From Chloroflexota bacterium (GTDB taxonomy: Bacteria > Chloroflexota > Anaerolineae > Aggregatilineales > Phototrophicaceae): a stretch of DNA of 64,000 nucleotides. The notes below the pieces were generated by a model. The model was not told where the DNA came from, made no database searches, and saw only the letters and a program-made list of their open reading frames with translations. Positions within the stretch are counted from its first letter, which is position 1. Every line of letters begins with the position of its first letter. The position numbers and the translations under genes are program-made. Shown here one piece after another: positions 42,097 through 49,221 of this stretch. The stretch is from contig JAPPMO010000096.1 of assembly GCA_028873975.1 (NCBI GenBank), forward strand, positions 1 through 64,000. Reading direction: 5' to 3'.

Positions 42097-42122
42097 TCTC
42101 CCCCCATTGCAATGGGGGGAGA
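42097..42122. terminator. Perfect 26-bp palindrome after the dehydratase gene
   Basis: TCTCCCCCCATTG at 42097-42109 is followed immediately by its exact complement. It sits 1 base after the dehydratase stop and between convergent genes, so it can act as a terminator-like hairpin, although no T-run follows. It belongs to the CCCTAAATCCC-type family (CCCCCCTCTAAATCTCCCC here). Confidence 0.6.
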
Positions 42123-42236
42123 CTTGGCCTCTCTGGCGCGCTACAGAATCTTGGAATGGGCGACTCACAGCTGCGCGTTGGTCGCGCAGACACTAGACCG
42201 CCGGTCGCCCCTACGTTCTCGACTATATCGCATGTT

Positions 42237-42890
42237 TTAGTCACTGGGCGGGACGACTGCCAGGACGGGCAAGCCCGCGGCGATTTCGACGTCTTCGCGG
42301 CGGCGCACGATGGCGCTTTCCAGGTATTCCAGCACGAAGACGACGATGCCGCCGACGAAGATGCCGGCGATAAGACCGACCAGGGTGTTAATCATGACAT
42401 TGGGACGAGCGCGGAAGGGCACGGGGTTGTCTTGCAGGGTCGCGACGATGCGGTCTTCGCGGCGGGCTTGTTGATTGAGCCGGTCGCGGTATTCCACCAG
42501 CAGCACCCCCCATTCGGCGGCGATGCGGCTGGCTTGGCCGGGGTCGGTGTGGTCGGCGTCAATCTGGATGAGCAAGCTGTTGATATCGGGCGCGATGCGC
42601 ACGTTGGCCCGCAGTTGCTGCGGGATCATGTCCATTTGCAGGCGGTCGATGACCTCGGCGGCGCGCTGCGAGCTATCGAGATAGGCGACATGGTTGTTGA
42701 GCGTCTGCTTGGCGGCTTGGGTCAAGCCGAAGTCGCTGCGGCTGGGCACGATCAGCACCTTTTGCGTGGCGCGGTAGACCGGCGTCATTTGACGGCTGAA
42801 AAAGAAGGCGGCGCCGGCGGCGATGATGCCGAGCAGCAGCATGACCCAGCCGCGGCGGATGAGGATGCTTCCATAGTCGATTAGGTTCAT
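42237..42890 (-). CDS. Wzz/YveK-like chain-length determinant protein
   Basis: A 217-residue inner-membrane protein of the polysaccharide co-polymerase type. An N-terminal helix (residues 14-33, GWVMLLLGIIAAGAAFFF) and a C-terminal helix (about 170-192, LVGLIAGIFVGGIVVFVLEY) enclose a periplasmic helical domain (VLIVPSRSDFGLTQAAKQTL, AADVIDRLQ-like region). This is the Wzz fold without the tyrosine kinase domain. No kinase or polymerase gene is adjacent. Regulates length of a surface polysaccharide by family knowledge. Confidence 0.8.
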   Translation of the reverse strand: MNLIDYGSILIRRGWVMLLLGIIAAGAAFFFSRQMTPVYRATQKVLIVPSRSDFGLTQAAKQTLNNHVAYLDSSQRAAEVIDRLQMDMIPQQLRANVRIAPDINSLLIQIDADHTDPGQASRIAAEWGVLLVEYRDRLNQQARREDRIVATLQDNPVPFRARPNVMINTLVGLIAGIFVGGIVVFVLEYLESAIVRRREDVEIAAGLPVLAVVPPSD

Positions 42891-42944
42891 GCGGGTAGTT
42901 TACCATAGCGGCGGGCAAGGTACATCGGGTACTTTTTTGGACTA

Positions 42945-43000
42945 TTGCCAAATTGCCGCCGCCGCGAAAAAACTTTTTTCGGCAGTTTGGCAATTTGGCA
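42945..43000. repeat. Nested palindrome upstream of the Wzz-like gene
   Basis: Outer arms TGCCAAATTGCC (42946-42957) and GGCAATTTGGCA (42989-43000) are exact complements. Between them CGAAAAAA and TTTTTTCG (42965-42981) form an inner stem around a single C. It lies 55-110 bases before the Wzz-like start and could form a cruciform, a terminator or a binding site. Confidence 0.7.
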
Positions 43001-43178
43001 GATTGGGCTGGTAAGCTGTTGCTCATTCGTGTTCGTGGGCATGGTAGCATGGGATGGCTGTGATAGGGCGACTGGATGTTCGCGTTTTTTCACCACATAA
43101 GGCAGGAAGGGCGCGAAGGGAATTGATTTTAACCACCGAGGGCGCCGAGATCACCGAGAGTTTTCAACCCTACCCTAA

Positions 43179-43212
43179 ATCCCTCCCCGAAGCTTCGGAG
43201 AGGGATTTTTTT
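43179..43212 (+). terminator. Terminator-like hairpin with T-run
   Basis: ATCCCTCCCCGAAG pairs with CTTCGGAGAGGGAT (one bulge mismatch) and is followed by eight T. The preceding CCCTACCCTAAATCCC marks it as a member of the dispersed C-rich repeat family. No gene reading into it from the left was recognised. Confidence 0.55.
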
Positions 43213-43379
43213 TGCAGGCGTGATGCGGTTGTTAAGGCGCGATGGGATTAGGGTAGCGTGGGTTGGATGTGATTGGCAGATCAAATGTTCGCGTATGGGG
43301 AAAATCATCACAAGGGTGTAGTGGTATAATTTTAGGCAAGAATGGGGCTTTTGTATTCAAGTAAAAAATTCTAATCGTA

Positions 43380-43849
43380 TCACTCTAATTCCGACTGGAA
43401 GTCAAAATCTGTCATTGACGGGTAGCGAAATGAGAACATAGTTTTGCCATTTCTATTTGATATTGCAAAGTCGCCTTTATTGATAATATCCATGCCAATC
43501 AATATATCGAAACCTGTCAATTCTGTTTGCGCTATATTTGTCATAGGCCAGCCAGTGTCATTTGGTAATAGAAGGGCGATATGATAGGAGCAATATCTTC
43601 CCCATTTGCATGTACTATAGGAATGAAACCCTCTTGTTTTAGATGGAGAGTGTTGACTACATTTCTGCCTATTACGCTATGCGTCGCCCCGGTATCCCAC
43701 AGGGCGGTAAATCTATGCGTTTCGCCTACAGGAGGGAGGCCGCCAGCTACCGATATGAAAGATTCTAAGTCTGTAGCAAGACATGGGCTTATGAGCTGAT
43801 TCTGTATTGATTCCCATTTCTGTGTCCATACGCGAGGTGTTGAAGTCAT
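43380..43849 (-). pseudogene. Retropepsin-like aspartic protease, frameshifted
   Basis: The first part (43849 to about 43590) encodes residues up to EDIAP and includes ALWDTGATHSVIGRNVV, the DTGA active-site motif of single-domain retropepsin-like proteases, which work as dimers. The frame then breaks. In the next frame the family's second half continues as YHIALLLPNDTGW ... GFDILIGMDIINKGDFAI ... to a stop at 43380-43382. The total of 470 bases is one short of 157 codons, so a single base was lost near 43588. It may be a real pseudogene or a sequencing error. Its start overlaps the preceding small gene by 4 bases (ATGA). Confidence 0.75.
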
Positions 43850-44097
43850 GAAGAAGCTAAGATTCTCGGAGTATGCAAATACACGGTCATGGCCTCGATA
43901 CTTTCCTCAATTCTCTGCAACAGAACAGTACCTTTTTCATGGTCTTGGTAGACAGCCTTAGCGGCATCCTCGTAGGAAGAATACACGCCGAGAATATCAT
44001 GACCTTTTATTGCAACATATTTCCCAGCACCGTGCTTTTGAGCGAGATCATCCATAATCTCAAGGAAATAGCGGTATTCTTTCTCTAACGGTCTCAT
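43846..44097 (-). CDS. Small partner of the retropepsin-like protease
   Basis: An 83-residue protein with one small alpha/beta domain: GKYVAIKGHDILGVYSSYED near residue 25, which resembles DUF5678-type proteins, preceded by a helical stretch (EKEYRYFLEIMDDLAQKHG) and followed by a helix (GTVLLQRIEESIEAM). The chosen ATG 44097 follows GAGTGAGGCGG; a GTG four codons earlier is possible. The stop overlaps the protease start (ATGA), so the pair is translationally coupled. The partner could be a regulator, substrate or antitoxin of the protease; no function is known to me. Confidence 0.65.
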   Translation of the reverse strand: MRPLEKEYRYFLEIMDDLAQKHGAGKYVAIKGHDILGVYSSYEDAAKAVYQDHEKGTVLLQRIEESIEAMTVYLHTPRILASS

Positions 44098-44156
44098 TTT
44101 CCGCCTCACTCTAATTGCTACAAGCTACAGCAATTATAGCACAAAATGGCTGCTAA

Positions 44157-44240
44157 TTACCCACCCTCTACAATCGCGATCTCATCGTCGCTCAGCCCAG
44201 ACAACCTGTACACCAACTCGTCGATCTTCCGATCCGTCTG
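44157..44240 (-). pseudogene. C-terminal remnant of a type IIG restriction-modification gene
   Basis: Reading the minus strand gives DRKIDELVYRLSGLSDDEIA and then IVEGG with a stop, which parallels the C-terminus GRKIDALVYRLYGLSEDEVA of the intact enzyme at 5704-8670. The bases around the stop are also alike (GCTAATTACCCACC here, GCTAATCACCCACC there). Nothing of the methylase or nuclease domain remains; upstream sequence to about 44340 is AT-rich and unassigned. Confidence 0.7.
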
Positions 44241-44381
44241 CTTTTACTTGAGCGATACTTTCTTTGTTTGTCAAGGATTTCATTGGCAGATGCTGTTCGG
44301 CGCGCTCATAATCTCTACTCGCAAAACTCGGTGGTAAGAAATTCATTGTGACCTTCGTGCTTTTGTGGTGAAAAAAATCAG

Positions 44382-44494
44382 CCCTCCATATCAATCACGA
44401 TCTTGACCGCGCCTTCGTCTTGCAGATGGTGTAATTCATAAGCCTCCAGCACGTCCTGGAACTTGAAGGTATGCGTGATCATGCGTGCGGTATC
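44382..44494 (-). pseudogene. Duplicated 3' end of an MDR dehydrogenase gene
   Basis: This 113-base segment matches 45827-45939, the 3' end of the dehydrogenase at 45823-46800, at 110 of 113 positions, and keeps the reading frame DTARMITHTFKFQDVLEAYE to a stop. Beyond 44494 the similarity fades. It forms a direct repeat enclosing the split TIR-like module. Confidence 0.85.
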
Positions 44495-44524
44495 AAAGGC
44501 GAGGTAATTTTGGTAGATCGCGGG

Positions 44525-45130
44525 TTATTCCGCCTTGAGCAGTTTGTGCTGATGTTCCGCCATGCCTATGAGGCGCGTCATGATGCCGGCGCCCATGTTG
44601 AGCTCGCTTTCCGTACGTTTGAAAGCGTCCGAGGAATTGGTTATTGTAACTTCGAGCCCCGGCAAAGCGCCGGCGCTTCCCTTGATGGCAGCGGCCAAAT
44701 TCGATATTTTTGCAGTAAGGGCGGGAATCCTGTTGCGCTGCCGGGTTAATTCATCAATCAAATCGCGAATCTCAGTCGGATCGGCGTCGTCATTGTGTCC
44801 GGCATCCAGGAGATAGAAGCTGACGCTTTGTTCCATGTCTGTCCACATTTGGTTCAGGGTCGAATGCGGATCGGCTATGGTTGAGGCGAACTGAACCAAG
44901 ATAGCGGAATAACGCTCGACAATGTCACGCTTTTGTTCGTCAATGTCGTTTGGAATGGGCGAAGATAGCAGCAGATCTATCGTTTCCTGCGCGATGTCGC
45001 GGACCTGTTCACCTAGCCTGTTTGTCGCGTTTTGGAAGTAGTCGATCTGCTCGCCGATTCTGCCCAATACGTCTTCAGGCATTCCCCATAGACTTACCCA
45101 TTTCGGGACCTTGGCTTCCTTCACGACCAT
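44525..45130 (-). CDS. Helical partner of the TIR-like protein (split version)
   Basis: A 201-residue, almost entirely helical protein: EQIDYFQNATNRLGEQVRDI near residue 28, LNQMWTDMEQSVSFYLLDAG near residue 90, LIDELTRQRNRIPALTAKIS near 122, FKRTESELNMGAGIMTRLIG near 170. The W..(L/M)EQ.. block, the spaced leucine pattern and the final ELN-type helix align with residues 255-360 of the fused protein at 4507-5625 (LKEAWMTLEQAMEYVL). It begins 12 bases after the TIR-like gene, with AAAGGA before its ATG. Probably the effector or regulator half of a two-protein system; biochemical role unknown. Confidence 0.65.
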   Translation of the reverse strand: MVVKEAKVPKWVSLWGMPEDVLGRIGEQIDYFQNATNRLGEQVRDIAQETIDLLLSSPIPNDIDEQKRDIVERYSAILVQFASTIADPHSTLNQMWTDMEQSVSFYLLDAGHNDDADPTEIRDLIDELTRQRNRIPALTAKISNLAAAIKGSAGALPGLEVTITNSSDAFKRTESELNMGAGIMTRLIGMAEHQHKLLKAE

Positions 45131-45142
45131 GTCAGCATCCTT

Positions 45143-45622
45143 TCATTTTCTCGCGGGTGGTTGGATGATTATCTGTCTTGAAGCGACGCTCGCGAAGCTA
45201 CTTACCATGTTTGAGAAGATGTAATTGCCCTGTTCAGCGCGTTCGATAACGCTCAACAACTTCCTAGAAAGGCCGGATCTGTGATCGCCTTCTACGATAT
45301 AGGGAATCACGTTTTGCGACTTGATGTCAAACATGAGGTCCATTGTCTGTGAGATCTGAATTGTCTTCTTGTTCAAGGTATGTGCTATTCCCAATTCGTA
45401 TGTCACATTGGGATTGCTCCCCGTGAGATCGGCGATAATGTAGTCGGCGTCCCACAGGTTTAGCACGATCTGGTCATATATATTCTCGTAAAAGACTGAG
45501 TTATCGCTGGGATCGTCCGCGCGGCTGACCCTGTATCCGGCATTTTCCAAGGGATCTTTTATGAGATCACGGTAGACTGCATCAAACTCGCTGTCAAATG
45601 GCATGATTACAAAGACATTCAT
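45143..45622 (-). CDS. NDT/TIR-like nucleotide-sensing protein (split version)
   Basis: A 159-residue protein consisting of the Rossmann-like domain alone: MNVFVIMPFDSEFDAVYRDL at the start, ADYIIADLTGSNPNVTYELG near residue 60 with the conserved glutamate, and KKTIQISQTMDLMFDI. It is the counterpart of residues 1-130 of the fused protein at 4507-5625 (MNIFVIMPF, ADLIIADLT, NVTYELGIAHTL). The helical partner gene follows 12 bases later. The locus is bounded by a direct repeat of the neighbouring dehydrogenase 3' end. NAD or nucleotide binding is a family-based inference. Confidence 0.75.
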   Translation of the reverse strand: MNVFVIMPFDSEFDAVYRDLIKDPLENAGYRVSRADDPSDNSVFYENIYDQIVLNLWDADYIIADLTGSNPNVTYELGIAHTLNKKTIQISQTMDLMFDIKSQNVIPYIVEGDHRSGLSRKLLSVIERAEQGNYIFSNMVSSFASVASRQIIIQPPARK

Positions 45623-45822
45623 GAATGACCCAGCGCTGCAATGTAAGTAAGAATGAGCTTAGAGATATTTTGTTCTATTGTCAAGTTTAATACTGAGCGT
45701 AGATTTTGGATCTAGTTTCGCCCCGTCACGATGCTCGGCGCGCTAAACCTTTTGAGCGCCATGGATATTTTGCAGCGTTTTGGGCGACAGCCCATCTGTG
45801 TTATGTCGCGCATGTCAAGTCT

Positions 45823-46800
45823 CTAACCCTCCATATCAATCACGATCTTGACCGCGCCTTCGTCTTGCAGATGGTGTAATTCATAAGCCTCCAGCACGTC
45901 CTGGAACTTGAAGGTATGCGTAATCATGCGGGCGGTGTCGACGGCGCCGCTGTTGATGTAGTCCAATGCCTGGCGGGTGCAGGCGTGGCCGGGGTCGTTG
46001 ATGGCGCCGACGCGGGATTTCACCGTGAGTGCCTTCCAGAAGCACTCGAAGATGGGGAAGTCCATGGTCTCGAAGCGGGGTACGCCGAAGATCAGCAAGA
46101 AACCGTCATGCGGGGCGATCGCGATCGCCAGGCGGATGGCTTCTTCTTCGCCGGCGGCTTCGACCAGGACATCGGGCAGTTGGCCGTCGTTGATGTCGCG
46201 CAGGGCCTCCCGCAGCGAGGCTGGCGACATGTCGGCGTTGTGTATTGTGTGAGTAGCGCCGTAGCGCCGGCTGTACTTGAGGCGATAGTCCTTGAGGTCG
46301 AGGGCAATGATCTTGGCGGCGCCGCGCTGCTGCAGGGCGAAGTTGAACCACAAGCCAGCCGAGCCTTGGCCGATGACGGCGACGGTCTTGCCTTGTAGAT
46401 CGGGCAGGACTTGCGAGGCGTAGAGCACGGTGCCGAATTGCTGGGCTTGCACCGAGTGCGCCAGGGGCGTGGCGGGGTCGAGGGGCAGCAGATGCTTGAC
46501 GGGCGCGCGGTAGTATTCGCCCATGGCGCGGTGATCGGGCGCCAGGCAGAGCACGCGCTGGCCGATTTGGAAGCCGTTGTGGGCGGGGTCGATGGCTTCG
46601 ATGAAGCCGACCATCTCGTGCCCGGTTTCGCCGATGGCTGTGGGATAGCGGTCCTCTGGCAGGTAATGGATATGGCGGATATCGCTGCCGCAGAGGGACA
46701 GGCGCAGGGTCTTGATGATGGCGTGGTCGGCGATAAGTTGTGGCTTGGGCGCATCCACAAAGACGGGTTGGCCCCGGGCGATTATTTGGACGGCTTTCAT
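45823..46800 (-). CDS. MDR-family zinc-type alcohol dehydrogenase
   Basis: A 325-residue medium-chain dehydrogenase that oxidises an alcohol or polyol with NAD(P). The catalytic region has SLCGSDIRHIHYLPEDRYP near residue 38 and ETGHEMVGFIEAID near residue 58; the Rossmann motif is VAVIGQGSAGLWFNF near residue 140. The structural zinc cysteine cluster is not evident, so it may bind only catalytic zinc. Its 3' end (45827-45939) is duplicated at 44382-44494. Substrate unknown. Confidence 0.88.
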   Translation of the reverse strand: MKAVQIIARGQPVFVDAPKPQLIADHAIIKTLRLSLCGSDIRHIHYLPEDRYPTAIGETGHEMVGFIEAIDPAHNGFQIGQRVLCLAPDHRAMGEYYRAPVKHLLPLDPATPLAHSVQAQQFGTVLYASQVLPDLQGKTVAVIGQGSAGLWFNFALQQRGAAKIIALDLKDYRLKYSRRYGATHTIHNADMSPASLREALRDINDGQLPDVLVEAAGEEEAIRLAIAIAPHDGFLLIFGVPRFETMDFPIFECFWKALTVKSRVGAINDPGHACTRQALDYINSGAVDTARMITHTFKFQDVLEAYELHHLQDEGAVKIVIDMEG

Positions 46801-46988
46801 GGGCTGGGTTCTCCGGGCGTGTCGGGGACAATGGCGCTGATTATAGCACTGTCGGGTGAATCGGTTAGGTTGCGATTGGGCTTGTTCGGCTGTCTCCCTG
46901 CTTCCTCGCCGAGGCGTCCACAGCGAGTAGGGAGCGCGTTTATCGACCTAATTGGCTTGCCAATCCTGCTTCTTGGCGGAAGTTTTTA

Positions 46989-47016
46989 TTTACATCTTAC
47001 ACAGCTTTGCTATAAC
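46989..47016 (+). promoter_or_regulatory. Promoter-like sequence inside the left direct repeat
   Basis: TTTACA at 46989-46994 and TATAAC at 47011-47016 are 16 bases apart. The strong ribosome-site-like AAGGAGG follows at 47018-47024, but the first start codon in reach (TTG 47029) opens only a four-residue frame. The second copy near 49157 has a damaged -10. Confidence 0.45.
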
Positions 47017-47030
47017 AAGGAGGTTACTTT
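47003..47030. repeat. Left direct repeat flanking the restriction-modification pair
   Basis: The 28 bases beginning AGCTTTGCTATAACA and ending GAGGTTACTTT match 49149-49176 at 24 positions. Together they bracket the restriction-modification genes. Confidence 0.65.
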
Positions 47031-47050
47031 GACGACGTTGTGACACTACA

Positions 47051-47932
47051 ATGTGCTTTACAATGTCACGACATACCTTTATTCTAAGTCACATGTCCCA
47101 TAGTATTCGTTCTACAGCAATTCGGTCTGACCGCGACGACGTCTACCTGCAAATCATTTTTGATCGACTAAACATCTGCAGATCCTACAAACCGAAATTC
47201 GGCAAAGGTGGGGAAGGTTTAGACTATCAGGCGTTTCGTCATTTATATGGTGGCGATGTTTTCTACAGTTGGTTTGGCCTTGACCATACTTTGATGTATT
47301 CTGCGCACAAAGTGGCAGGAGGGATTACATCAGTCTATCGGCAAATTGGTTTCAGTAGTGAGGAACTGATACGGCAGATTTTGCAAGATGAATTAGGTCT
47401 GACGAATTTACAGTCTACCTGGTCTTATCAGACAGAAACAAGTTCAGGCCGAAAGCGTACGCTGAAATTGGACGGGCGCATAGCCCCGCGCGAAGTACAG
47501 GATAACGAGAGACGCGGAATTATTCTGGACTGGATGAAGCGTGCTAGCACAAAGCTGTCGCTGAATCACGAGATTGCCAAGGGTATGCAAGGCTTAGTCT
47601 TGGAAGTGCGACAGGGCTACAAGAGCAAAGATTCAAAGCGGCAAAACGCAGACATGGCAAATGCCGCCGCTGCCTACACCCAAGGTTATATTCCGGTTCT
47701 AATTGTGATGTCCAGTCAGATAGACGATGACATCGTCGAGCGATATGAACGCGGCAAGTGGCTGGTATTACGTGGATACATGCAAAGTGATGCCCTAATG
47801 TCCACTTTTCAGTTTATGCGTGAAATAATCGGGTACGACCTTGCTGCATTCTTTGAGCGCAACGCAACTGTGCTTCGTGATTTCACGCATTCTGTGTTGG
47901 AGAGCCTTTTAACGGCAACAGAAAATGGTTAA
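47051..47932 (+). CDS. Probable type II restriction endonuclease
   Basis: A 293-residue AT-rich gene whose stop overlaps the start of a DNA methyltransferase by 8 bases, which marks it as the likely restriction partner. A nuclease-like core is visible: KLDGRIAPREVQ near residue 140, then GLVLEVRQGYKSKDSKRQNA near residue 186 (E-x-R ... K-x-K with downstream DMANAAAAYTQGYIPVLIVM), compatible with PD-(D/E)XK variants. I do not recognise the exact REBASE family. The start is uncertain: ATG 47051, 47063 or 47093, none with a clear ribosome site; the conserved-looking part begins at 47093 (MSHSIRSTAIR). Confidence 0.7.
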   Translation: MCFTMSRHTFILSHMSHSIRSTAIRSDRDDVYLQIIFDRLNICRSYKPKFGKGGEGLDYQAFRHLYGGDVFYSWFGLDHTLMYSAHKVAGGITSVYRQIGFSSEELIRQILQDELGLTNLQSTWSYQTETSSGRKRTLKLDGRIAPREVQDNERRGIILDWMKRASTKLSLNHEIAKGMQGLVLEVRQGYKSKDSKRQNADMANAAAAYTQGYIPVLIVMSSQIDDDIVERYERGKWLVLRGYMQSDALMSTFQFMREIIGYDLAAFFERNATVLRDFTHSVLESLLTATENG

Positions 47933-49121
47933 ACAGCGTGCGGAGCTGACTTTCAAAGAAAATATCAAGAAGGGTCGGCATGGATGGGTGCGCCTTACAC
48001 CGGCGTATTCTGTCAAACTGGTTTATGACATTTTGGAAAGTAATGGCAATGCCAGACATGTCCTCGATCCATTTTCTGGCACAGGCACCACTGGCCTAGC
48101 TTGTGCTGAACTTGGCATAAACGCGACTTTAGTCGACATCAACCCATTCTTGATTTGGTTGGCAGGAGTCAAGACGGCGCAATACAGTTACGCCGATTTA
48201 ATTCAGACGACGCGGTATGCTAACGTAATTGTGGCTGCTGTGAAAACGGAAAAGCGCAGTAGTACCGCTTGGACACCGCCTATTCATAAAATCCATCGCT
48301 GGTGGTCGACCGAGCGGCTGCTGATTCTTGCGGAAATCTATCAGAGATTACGTGAAATCGAAACAACCAATCCTGTACGCAACCTGCTTCTGATTGCGTT
48401 TTGTAGATTACTAATTGAATGGTCCAATGCTGCATTTAATCATCAGTCTATGTCTTTCAAGCAATCAGAACAAACTTTATTTGATGAAACTGCGATGATG
48501 ACTTCAGCTTATGTGGAAAATGTTTCTAAAGTTGTTAGGGCAGCTTCAAAGCAAATCGCAGGAGAGGTTAGAATCATTGAGTCCGATTCTCGTTCGCTTG
48601 CTGTGCCGACTTCAACATTATACGATTGCGTGATTACTTCACCGCCCTACTCTAATCGTATGAGCTATATTCGTGAGCTTCGTCCGTATATGTATTGGCT
48701 TGGATATTTGCGTGAAGCACGTGAAGCAGGGGAATTAGATTGGAAAGCAATCGGAGGAACGTGGGGTGTTGCGACAAGCCGACTAGCCACATGGATATCG
48801 CAAAATGTTTTCCAGTCAGATTCCTTGGATAAACTTGTCAGCGCTGTAGCGACCGAAAGCCAAGTTCTTGCCAATTATATACACAAATATATGGACGATA
48901 TGTTCATGCACTTCTGTAACTTAAAGGCTCATTTAGAGGATGACGCGACACTTCATTACATTGTGGGAAACTCTAAATTTTATGAGACTGTAATTCCTGT
49001 TGAACAATTGTACGCTGAAATGATGTCAAGCGTTGGGTTTACCGACGTCCAAATCGAACGTATTCGCAAACGAAATTCCAAGAAGGAACTTTACGAGTAT
49101 CTTGTTTCAGCAAGGAACTGA
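47925..49121 (+). CDS. Type II DNA methyltransferase, probably N4-cytosine
   Basis: A 398-residue SAM-dependent DNA methylase. Motif I DPFSGTGTTGLACAELG is near residue 47 and the catalytic motif SPPYSNRMSYIRELRPYMYW is near residue 237. SPPY usually indicates N4-cytosine methylation. Between them lies a long helical insertion typical of the Mth/MjaV-like group. The ATG overlaps the stop of the endonuclease gene. AT-rich composition and flanking direct repeats suggest acquisition as a cassette. Recognition site not inferable. Confidence 0.88.
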   Translation: MVKQRAELTFKENIKKGRHGWVRLTPAYSVKLVYDILESNGNARHVLDPFSGTGTTGLACAELGINATLVDINPFLIWLAGVKTAQYSYADLIQTTRYANVIVAAVKTEKRSSTAWTPPIHKIHRWWSTERLLILAEIYQRLREIETTNPVRNLLLIAFCRLLIEWSNAAFNHQSMSFKQSEQTLFDETAMMTSAYVENVSKVVRAASKQIAGEVRIIESDSRSLAVPTSTLYDCVITSPPYSNRMSYIRELRPYMYWLGYLREAREAGELDWKAIGGTWGVATSRLATWISQNVFQSDSLDKLVSAVATESQVLANYIHKYMDDMFMHFCNLKAHLEDDATLHYIVGNSKFYETVIPVEQLYAEMMSSVGFTDVQIERIRKRNSKKELYEYLVSARN

Positions 49122-49148
49122 ACTCCCCGCCTGTATGTAACTGCATAA

Positions 49149-49176
49149 AGCTGTGCTAAAACAGAGAGGTTACTTT
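49149..49176. repeat. Right direct repeat flanking the restriction-modification pair
   Basis: Copy of the 28-base repeat at 47003-47030 with about four mismatches (AGCTGTGCTAAAACAGAG..). It lies 46 bases before the htpG start, so it marks the native sequence upstream of htpG. Confidence 0.65.
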
Positions 49177-49221
49177 CGGGCAGCCGCGGCTTGCAATGGC
49201 AGATGAATTGAAGGAAGGAAA

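Larger units (their letters stand above)
42891..43379. other. Intergenic region rich in palindromes and repeats
   Basis: About 490 bases without a convincing gene. It contains a nested palindrome (42945-43000), the CACAGAGG-type phrase as ACCACCGAGGGCGCCGAG near 43131, and a terminator-like member of the CCCTAAATCCC family at 43171-43212. Beyond 43215 the sequence becomes AT-rich at the edge of the retropepsin island. Confidence 0.65.

Noticed and set aside
47018..47043. Strong AAGGAGG followed by TTG as a real gene start
   Set aside because: The frame is only four codons long; it could at most be a leader peptide and is more likely a leftover of the duplicated htpG leader.
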